A stretch of 28,558 nt of DNA from NCBI GenBank assembly GCA_035063885.1, contig JAPSFM010000067.1, forward strand, positions 1-28,558, in the 5' to 3' direction. The notes under the pieces were generated by a model, which was not told the DNA's origin, did no database searches, and saw nothing but the letters and a program-made list of their open reading frames with translations. The translations under genes were made by a program, and so were the position numbers. Shown here in pieces: positions 22,956-28,558 of the stretch. Numbering within the stretch: position 1 is the first letter of the stretch; each line of letters starts with the position of its first letter. Source of the stretch: CAADGY01 sp900696665 (GTDB taxonomy: Bacteria; Acidobacteriota; Terriglobia; Bryobacterales; Bryobacteraceae).

Positions 22956-24274
22956 GCACGAAAATCCGGCGCTGGCTGGCTTTTGGAACGGGCGTCGCCA
23001 TCGAGATTTCGGGAGACGACCTGCACGTGCTGGTGACGCGCGTGCGGCCCACGGGCTCCCAAATCCTAGGATCCGCCACGATCGAGAAATACGCCGCACG
23101 TCCCGCATCGGAGTGGGGTGCTGAATATGCGGCGTTCACAAAAAGGCTTGGAGCCGGACATATAGCGGCGGCGGTCCTGCTGCCGCGCTCGGAGATCATT
23201 GTCCGGCTACTGAACCTTCCGGGAGTGCTGGACAAAGACCTCGAACCGGCCATCGCGCTGCAAGTGGACTCTCTGCACCCCTACCCCGAAGACGAAGTTG
23301 TCTATGCCTGGGGGCGATTGGGTTCGAGCTCCTCGATTCTCATCGGAATTGCGCGGCGTGAGACAGTGGACCGCTATGCATCGCTGTTTGCCGAGGCGGG
23401 CATCAAGACGGCTTCGTTTACCTTCTCGGCAGCGGCGATCTACTCCGCCATCCGCTTGCTTTCCAGTCCACCGGCACATGGCTTCGCGGCAATGCGGCCT
23501 TTCAACGGTTCGGTGGAGATTTACGGGGAAAGCGAGGCGCGGCCCGTTTTTTCCGCGGAGGTCCATTCCAGTGAAGAGAGGGCGCGGACACTGGCCCTCG
23601 CAGAACTGCGTCTGGAGCCGGACAGCGAGACCGGACACCTGCGGGACCTGCTGCCGTTACCGAAAGATGCTCCCCCGGATGATGAAGAGTACCGCCGCGC
23701 GTTGGGGGAAAGGGCGCTTCCGTATGCGGTGGCATTGGCGGGCGCTTGTCCGCGCCTGGCGCTCACGGCGAATCTGCTGCCCGCCGGCAGGCGAAGCACA
23801 AGCTCGCGATTGATGTATGTTCCTACGATCTTTCTTGGGGCTTGCCTTCTGCTGCTGCTAGGCGCTCTGGCAGTGCATGGAAAGTATCAGGAACGGCGCT
23901 ATCTTTCGGTGCTGGAAGCTGAAATCGCCAAGTTCGAGCCGCACGCGCGGCAGGTTGCGGCGTTGGACCGCGACACGCAACTCGCGCGTCAACGCACGGT
24001 ATTGCTCGATAATTTCCGCCGCCGGTCGAAGCGCGACATGGACGTGGTGAACGAATTGACCAAGCTGCTGGCGCCGCCCATCTGGTTGAGTCAACTCGAG
24101 GTCACGCGAACGTTCGTGCACATCGCGGGCGAAGCGGAGCAGGCAGCGCCGTTGTTGAAGGTGCTCGACGAATCGCCTCTGTTTCAGGACTCGCAATTCA
24201 CCATGCCACTGGGGCGCACCGGAACGGGGGAAGTGTTTCGCATTCGTACGACGCGGGAGGGTTTGCCTGAATGA
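22946..24274 (+). CDS. gspL: GspL-like T2SS platform protein (PilM/PilN-type fusion)
   Basis: A 442-residue protein. The first ~280 residues are an actin-like cytoplasmic domain as in PilM/GspL (VAIEISGDDLHVLVTRV, AAVLLPRSEIIVRLLNLPG, GIARRETVDRYASLF). One transmembrane helix follows near residues 291-311 (FLGACLLLLLGALAV), then a periplasmic coiled-coil and PilN/GspL-like domain (LAPPIWLSQLEVTRTFVHIAGEA is part of this strand pattern). It links the ATPase to the periplasmic parts. I chose the ATG at 22946; a GTG at 22928 adds only six residues. The stop overlaps gspM as ATGA. Confidence 0.83.
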   Translation: MAVSTKIRRWLAFGTGVAIEISGDDLHVLVTRVRPTGSQILGSATIEKYAARPASEWGAEYAAFTKRLGAGHIAAAVLLPRSEIIVRLLNLPGVLDKDLEPAIALQVDSLHPYPEDEVVYAWGRLGSSSSILIGIARRETVDRYASLFAEAGIKTASFTFSAAAIYSAIRLLSSPPAHGFAAMRPFNGSVEIYGESEARPVFSAEVHSSEERARTLALAELRLEPDSETGHLRDLLPLPKDAPPDDEEYRRALGERALPYAVALAGACPRLALTANLLPAGRRSTSSRLMYVPTIFLGACLLLLLGALAVHGKYQERRYLSVLEAEIAKFEPHARQVAALDRDTQLARQRTVLLDNFRRRSKRDMDVVNELTKLLAPPIWLSQLEVTRTFVHIAGEAEQAAPLLKVLDESPLFQDSQFTMPLGRTGTGEVFRIRTTREGLPE

Positions 24275-24864
24275 CAATCGGACAGCGGGACAAGCGCGCC
24301 TTAGCCGTTCTGGCTATCGCCGTCGCCGTGATCATCCTGTTCCAGATTTCATCCCGCGATTCGTCCCCGGCGGCTGTTGTCGTGGCGGCCGATTCTGTTC
24401 CGGCAGCCGAAAAGCGTCTGGCACGCATGCGGCAGATGGCGGCCTTGACGCCCGGAAAGCAGGCGGCGCTAAAGCAGGTGGCCGCGGGACTTGAACAGCG
24501 TGAAAAAGGATTGATTCAGGCCGATACGGCAGCCCAGGCGCAGGCGCAGTTGCTGCAAATTCTGCGCCGCATCGGGCGCGCCCAAACGCCGGTGGTGGAC
24601 ATTAGGGGCAACGAATTCGGGCAGCCAAAGCCATTCGGTGACGATTATGGCGAAGTATCGGTTTCGGTGTCGATGGAGTGCGGCATCGAGCAGGTGGTGA
24701 ACGTGCTGGCCGATCTGACTGCTCAGCCGGAATTGATTGCCACGACGGACTTGCGTATCGGCGCCACGAGCAACAAAGAAAAGCTCGTGCCGGTGAGGGT
24801 GACTGTATCGGGCCTGGTGCCGAAGCGCCTCCTGCCGGAGAAGAAAGGACCCGGTCAGTTTTGA
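24271..24864 (+). CDS. gspM: GspM/PilO-like T2SS platform protein
   Basis: A 197-residue protein with a cytoplasmic start MTIGQRDKRAL, a transmembrane helix (AVLAIAVAVIILFQI), a helical stretch with heptad-like Leu/Ala (KQAALKQVAAGLEQREKG) and a ferredoxin-like C-terminal domain (EVSVSVSMECGIEQVVNVLADL). Topology and place after the GspL-like gene identify it as GspM or the equivalent PilO-type partner. Sequence conservation in this family is low, so the call rests partly on context. It is coupled to its neighbours by ATGA and TTGA overlaps. Confidence 0.75.
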   Translation: MTIGQRDKRALAVLAIAVAVIILFQISSRDSSPAAVVVAADSVPAAEKRLARMRQMAALTPGKQAALKQVAAGLEQREKGLIQADTAAQAQAQLLQILRRIGRAQTPVVDIRGNEFGQPKPFGDDYGEVSVSVSMECGIEQVVNVLADLTAQPELIATTDLRIGATSNKEKLVPVRVTVSGLVPKRLLPEKKGPGQF

Positions 24865-25586
24865 AAGGCAAGTTGTGGCTGTTGAATATCGTTCTGCTGG
24901 CTCTGGTGTTATGGCTGGGCTCGCGTTTGCGGCAGGACTGGTTGGCGGCGCGAGCGAGGGAGGCGAAACTGCTGGAACAAACCGTGAAGGCCTTGCCGGC
25001 GCCGCCGGTCGCTCCCGCCGCGCCGGTGAACCCGGTAACCGCCGCGTCGTACGCGGAAGTAGCGCAAATGATGCTGTTTTCAAAAGACAGGAATCCAAAC
25101 GTTGTCATCGAAGCGGCCGAACCGGCACCGATGCCGGCGTTGCCGGTGGCGCACGGCGTCATGGATTTTGGCAGTGGTCCCACAGTGTTTCTGAGCGAGA
25201 AACCCGGAGGTCCGCAACGAGGCTACCAGGTGGGCGAGGCGATCGGCCAATTTAAATTGCTGGCCGCGAACAATCGCGAGATCGCATTCGAGTGGAATGG
25301 GGAAACGGTTACCCGGACGCTCGATGAACTAATGGATAAGAGTAAGCCGGCGGAGACCGCGGAGGCCGCGCCGTCCCCGGCTGCCTCGGCGCCGAAGATT
25401 ACATCAGCGGCAACAACGGTGTCCGCTGGGCCGGCGGCATCCGGTCCGGGAGCGGATATCGGCGCCGAGTTGAAAGCATGCCAGCCAGGCGATACATCGC
25501 CCTCCGGCACCGTTCAGGGAGGCATGCGAAAAGTCGTGACGAAGACCCCCTTCGGTGAGTCGTGCCGATGGGAACCGGTCAAGTAG
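24861..25586 (+). CDS. gspC: GspC-like T2SS protein with unusual C-terminal TPFG motif
   Basis: A 241-residue protein starting at TTG, overlapping the gspM stop (TTGA). It has an N-terminal transmembrane helix (LLNIVLLALVLWLG), a proline-rich linker, and a GspC homology region (~70-155: YAEVAQMMLFSKDRNP, GPTVFLSEKPGG, YQVGEAIGQFKLL, EWNGETVTRTLDEL). A low-complexity Ala/Pro/Ser linker then leads to a short tail with two Cys and KVVTKTPFGESCRW, in the place where many GspC proteins have a PDZ domain. GspC connects the inner platform to the secretin. The TPFG motif recurs in the next protein. Confidence 0.75.
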   Translation: MKGKLWLLNIVLLALVLWLGSRLRQDWLAARAREAKLLEQTVKALPAPPVAPAAPVNPVTAASYAEVAQMMLFSKDRNPNVVIEAAEPAPMPALPVAHGVMDFGSGPTVFLSEKPGGPQRGYQVGEAIGQFKLLAANNREIAFEWNGETVTRTLDELMDKSKPAETAEAAPSPAASAPKITSAATTVSAGPAASGPGADIGAELKACQPGDTSPSGTVQGGMRKVVTKTPFGESCRWEPVK

Positions 25587-25600
25587 CAGGAAAACAAACT

Positions 25601-26077
25601 ATGAGACTCTTGATTTTACTCGCGATCAGTGTGCCGTTTATTTGCGCCGCACGCGACGGATCCGGGCAGCGTGAGACGGAATCGCGCAAAGCAGCACCAC
25701 GGGCTTCAGTAACCGTTCACAAGGCCGAACCGCTCACTATCCCTCCCGATGCGAAGCAGGTTGGCGACAATACCTACCTCCACACGGATTCCAACGGCAA
25801 GGCCTGGACTTACACCAGAACTCCGTTCGGCCTGCGCAAGGCAGAAGGCACTCCGGAATCCACGGCCAAGACGCAGGATGCGTTACCCGAGATGACCGCC
25901 ACTGAAGAGGGCGACAGTGTTCGCTTTACCCGCAAGACACCCTTCGGAAAATCGCAGTGGACAAGAAAGAAATCCGAACTGACCGGAGTGGAACGGGCGG
26001 TTTGGGAACGGGACTGCCCACCGAAGCCCGCAGCGGACCAGCCGGATAAAGCGGCGCCTGGAAGCGTGAAGGAGTAG
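25601..26077 (+). CDS. Exported protein with two TPFG motifs, between gspC and gspD
   Basis: A 158-residue protein. A signal peptide (RLLILLAISVPFICAA) is followed by a disordered, charged region and two similar segments, AWTYTRTPFGLRK and VRFTRKTPFGKSQWTRK, about 40 residues apart. The second closely resembles the tail of the GspC-like protein upstream (TKTPFGESCRW). A Cys sits at the end of the signal peptide, but the context is a poor lipobox. I know no named family. The ATG at 25601 has AGCAGG upstream; a GTG at 25562 would run back into gspC. It may help GspC and GspD meet in the periplasm. Confidence 0.75.
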   Translation: MRLLILLAISVPFICAARDGSGQRETESRKAAPRASVTVHKAEPLTIPPDAKQVGDNTYLHTDSNGKAWTYTRTPFGLRKAEGTPESTAKTQDALPEMTATEEGDSVRFTRKTPFGKSQWTRKKSELTGVERAVWERDCPPKPAADQPDKAAPGSVKE

Positions 26078-26080
26078 CGC

Positions 26081-28435
26081 GTGAAGGTTCTCTCCAGTCG
26101 AATCGCGGCCCTGATGACCCTGCCGCTGCTTTTTGCGCAAGAGGTTCCACCGCCGCCGCGGGGATTGCCGCCCGGGTTTGGTCCCATCTATCGCCCACAA
26201 ACCGAAAAGCAGGAGGAACCAAAACAACAACCCCAGCCCCAGGCACAGCCTCAAACCGGAACACAGCCGAGCCCGCAGACGCCGGCCGCCGCGAAGCCGC
26301 AAGGCCCGGCGGCTACTACGCCGCAGCCCAGTCCACCGGGTGCGGTCAGCTTTGGCGGGCTTTCTTTGCAGAATGCTTCACTGCCGCAGGTGATTGACCA
26401 GCTCGCGCGCATCCTGAAGATCAACTACATTCTCGATCCCCGCCTGAAGGGATCGGTGGTTCTGAATACCTACGGCGATACGAGAGATCTCGATCCGCGA
26501 AACCTGCTTGAGTTGATTCTTCGTATCAACAACGCCGGTATGGTGCAGGTGGGTGATATCTATCGCATCGTTCCGCTCGACCAGATTTCGCGGCTCCCTC
26601 TTGATCCCGCGACGGACATCAAGCAAATTCCGGAGAACGACCGGACGTACCTGAACCTGGTTTTTCTGAAGTACGCGACGGTGGACGAACTGGTGAAAGT
26701 ACTACAGCCGTTCATGGGCGAAAACTCCACGACGGTGACGTATCCGCCGGCAAATCTCTTGTTGATTCTCGACAGCGGGCGCAACCTCAACCGGCTGATG
26801 GAACTCATCGCACTCTTTGATAGCGAGCGGTTCGCAAGCCAGCGTGTCCGGTTGTTCGAGGTAAAGAATGGAAGGCCGAGCGACATTGCGGACGAGCTCG
26901 AAAGCATTTTCAAGGGTATTTCACTCAGCGAGAAGAACACCCCCATCAAATTCGTTCCGCTTGACCGCATTAACACCCTAATCGCCATCGCGCCGAATCC
27001 AGGTGTCTTCGAAGAAGTTGAGAAATGGCTCAAGCGCGTGGATGTCGCGGTGAAGGTGACCGCGGGCGCCGTGGACAACTATGTGTACCGGGTGAAGTAC
27101 GGCCGTGCGGAGAGCCTAGCGGGGTCCATCATGATGCTGTACGGCGGATATGGCTACGGGATGGGCGGCTACGGGATGGGTGGCTACGGCATGGGCGGCT
27201 ACGGTATGGGCGGCTACGGTATGGGCGGCTACGGGATGGGTGGCTACGGGATGGGCGGCTACGGGATGGGTGGCTACGGCATGGGTGGCTACGGGATGGG
27301 CGGTTACGGGATGGGTGGCTACGGGATGGGCGGCTACGGCATGGGTGGCTACGGCGGCATGGGTGGCTATGGGATGCCGGCTCCGATTCCGACAACTTTG
27401 GCCACGCCGGCGACGCCGCTGGCGGGGACAGTGACTGGTCAGAGTACTCAAGCTGGTGCCGCGGCCGCCGGTTCGGCCGACCAGACCGGAACGTATCTTG
27501 GCGCATCTTCCTATGGAGTGCCCGGCGGGCGGATTCCACGCGTTGTTCCGAATCCGATGGACAACACCCTGCTCATACAGGGGACGCAGCAGGAGTATGA
27601 AAGTATTCTGAAGATCCTCCGCGAGTTGGACGTTCCGCCGCGCCAGGTTCTGGTGGATGCGAAAATCTACGAAGTGTCGTTGACAGGCGCGCTGGCCAGC
27701 GGCGTTTCGGCGTTTCTACAGAGGCGGGGTGAATCGGGTGGAGCCTCGGTGCCCACGAACCGGCTTCGTGGAAGTCTGGACGGCGGCGTCTTGAACTTCA
27801 CGATCGGGACTCTCGTCGGCCAGAGCCGTGAACTTTTGGCGTTCCTGGAGGCGCGCGAGAGTGCGACGTTCACGAGGATTCTGTCGGCGCCGAGCGTGAT
27901 CGCCACCGACAGCATTCCGGCCACGATCAATGTCGGATCGGAAGTGCCCACCTTAACCGCTCAAGCGGCGACCGGCGTGCAGACCGGCGGCAGTTCGCTG
28001 TTCGCACAAACCATCTCGAACCGGAACACCGGTGTGACCTTGGCCATTCTGGCCCGGGTAAACCCGTCCGGTATCGTGACGCTGGTCATCAACCAGGAAG
28101 TGAGCGCGCCTGAGCCGCCGCCGACTGAGGGCATCAATTCTCCCGCCTTTTCCAAAAGGGCCGTTCAGACCCAGGTGACTGTGCAGGATGGGGACACGAT
28201 CGCCATCGGCGGAATCATCCAGGAAAACGCTGGGGCCAGCAGCAGCGGATTCCCTCTTCTTCACCGTATCCCGGGTATTGGAGCGGCCTTCGGCAGTAAA
28301 TCGTACAGCAAAGGGCGCACCGAGCTGATTATATTTATGACACCGAGAGTAATTTACGATACCAACCAGATGAGGGATGCGTCCGAAGAACTGAAATCGC
28401 GTCTTAAAAAATTGCAACGTTATGTAGAAGAATGA
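26081..28435 (+). CDS. gspD: T2SS secretin GspD with Gly-Tyr-Gly-Met repeat insert
   Basis: A 784-residue outer-membrane secretin. Signal peptide (1-19), Pro/Gln-rich linker (to ~85), N0 (~88-175, FGGLSLQNASLPQVIDQLA), N1 (~186-247, LNLVFLKYATVDELVKVL), N2 (~250-322, VRLFEVKNGRPSDIADEL), then N3 split by a long low-complexity insert: NYVYRVKYGRAESLAGSI at 332 before it and PRVVPNPMDNTLLIQG after it. The secretin domain carries the family signature DGDTIAIGGIIQEN, LLHRIPGIGAAFG and ELIIFMTPRVI. The start is GTG at 26081 with GGAG seven bases upstream. The insert is far longer than the usual N3 gate loop. No pilotin gene is seen. Confidence 0.93.
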   Translation: MKVLSSRIAALMTLPLLFAQEVPPPPRGLPPGFGPIYRPQTEKQEEPKQQPQPQAQPQTGTQPSPQTPAAAKPQGPAATTPQPSPPGAVSFGGLSLQNASLPQVIDQLARILKINYILDPRLKGSVVLNTYGDTRDLDPRNLLELILRINNAGMVQVGDIYRIVPLDQISRLPLDPATDIKQIPENDRTYLNLVFLKYATVDELVKVLQPFMGENSTTVTYPPANLLLILDSGRNLNRLMELIALFDSERFASQRVRLFEVKNGRPSDIADELESIFKGISLSEKNTPIKFVPLDRINTLIAIAPNPGVFEEVEKWLKRVDVAVKVTAGAVDNYVYRVKYGRAESLAGSIMMLYGGYGYGMGGYGMGGYGMGGYGMGGYGMGGYGMGGYGMGGYGMGGYGMGGYGMGGYGMGGYGMGGYGMGGYGGMGGYGMPAPIPTTLATPATPLAGTVTGQSTQAGAAAAGSADQTGTYLGASSYGVPGGRIPRVVPNPMDNTLLIQGTQQEYESILKILRELDVPPRQVLVDAKIYEVSLTGALASGVSAFLQRRGESGGASVPTNRLRGSLDGGVLNFTIGTLVGQSRELLAFLEARESATFTRILSAPSVIATDSIPATINVGSEVPTLTAQAATGVQTGGSSLFAQTISNRNTGVTLAILARVNPSGIVTLVINQEVSAPEPPPTEGINSPAFSKRAVQTQVTVQDGDTIAIGGIIQENAGASSSGFPLLHRIPGIGAAFGSKSYSKGRTELIIFMTPRVIYDTNQMRDASEELKSRLKKLQRYVEE
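27152..27376 (+). repeat. In-frame 15-bp tandem repeat encoding (Gly-Tyr-Gly-Met-Gly)n
   Basis: Fifteen units of GGNTAYGGNATGGGN encode residues 358-432 of the secretin: thirteen exact GYGMG, one GYGGMG with an extra Gly codon, and a final GYGM. The Gly and Tyr codons vary at third positions (GGG/GGC/GGT, TAC/TAT) while the protein unit is constant, so the peptide rather than only the DNA appears to be kept. The array is a candidate for copy-number variation between strains. Confidence 0.95.
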
Positions 28436-28558
28436 GCGGCTTCGCTATCGCGCTGGCACGCTGCCCGACCAGCGGCTGGCGCTCCGTTCGGCCTTCAGAA
28501 CACCGCGATCGATGCGAAGATTTCGCCGTTCGATGGAACATTGCCACATTCAGGTGTC
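28436..28558. other. Window end after gspD, no confident gene
   Basis: A plus-strand frame opens at 28432 with ATGA on the gspD stop and stays open to the window edge, but its composition (many Arg, Cys, Trp) is not convincing. On the minus strand a short frame entering from the right ends at 28495 and could be the tail of a convergent gene (…NGEIFASIAVF). Neither is supported enough to call. No T-run terminator is seen. Confidence 0.3.

Noticed and set aside
27152..27376. Array of regular short repeats, considered as CRISPR
   Set aside because: Units are 15 bp, directly adjoining, without spacers, and in frame within the secretin gene.
28432..28558. Possible next operon gene beginning ATGA on the gspD stop
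   Set aside because: Only 42 codons are visible, with poor composition and no motif; the window ends before it can be judged.

Overview
The window is high-GC bacterial DNA (about 60% G+C by eye) with tightly packed genes, many joined by ATGA, GTGA or TTGA stop/start overlaps. The gene set suggests a soil acidobacterium, probably near Solibacter/Bryobacter: a type II secretion (T2SS) operon led by an ECF sigma/anti-sigma pair, a CHAD/exopolyphosphatase operon, an M28 peptidase with a PA domain, and a large Fe-S/HdrD-like membrane oxidoreductase. This placement rests on protein style only. No rRNA or tRNA was recognised.

Left end (1-850): decayed or accessory DNA. It holds the C-terminal remnant of a sulfide:quinone-oxidoreductase-like flavoprotein with a one-base frameshift, a small orphan ORF on the minus strand, and two copies of a ~50-bp hairpin repeat whose outer stem shows a compensatory base-pair change.

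849-9631: a minus-strand Fe-S membrane oxidoreductase diverges from a UDP-glucuronate-decarboxylase-like gene. A minus-strand operon follows, Ppx/GppA phosphatase then a CHAD domain split over two genes, whose last gene overlaps the 3' end of the sugar-nucleotide gene in antisense. Diverging from it is a plus-strand operon of two thymidylate-kinase-like paralogues (the second with Lys to Arg in Walker A) and a short-chain dehydrogenase, then a stand-alone penicillin-binding transpeptidase.

9642-11784: the minus-strand rplU-rpmA-obgE cluster. It has a recognisable promoter and leader hairpin before rplU and a strong intrinsic terminator directly in front of a Shine-Dalgarno-less GTG start of obgE. 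The ~500-bp gap upstream of rplU contains a run of plus-strand hairpins ending in a very strong intrinsic terminator, so it may encode a small RNA.

11781-14530: a minus-strand pair, M28 metallopeptidase and alpha/beta hydrolase, both exported. 14656-28435: a plus-strand block of YbaK-type deacylase, ECF sigma factor, zinc-finger anti-sigma factor and an unknown secreted protein, then a T2SS in the order gspE-F-G-H-I-J-K-L-M-C, an unknown exported protein, and gspD. The sigma pair probably controls the secretion operon, which builds a pseudopilus, inner-membrane platform and outer-membrane secretin. The secretin is exceptional: fifteen Gly-Tyr-Gly-Met-Gly units sit inside its N3 domain, which normally lines the channel. 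A 'TPFG' motif shared by the GspC-like protein and the unknown protein next to it suggests these two work together.
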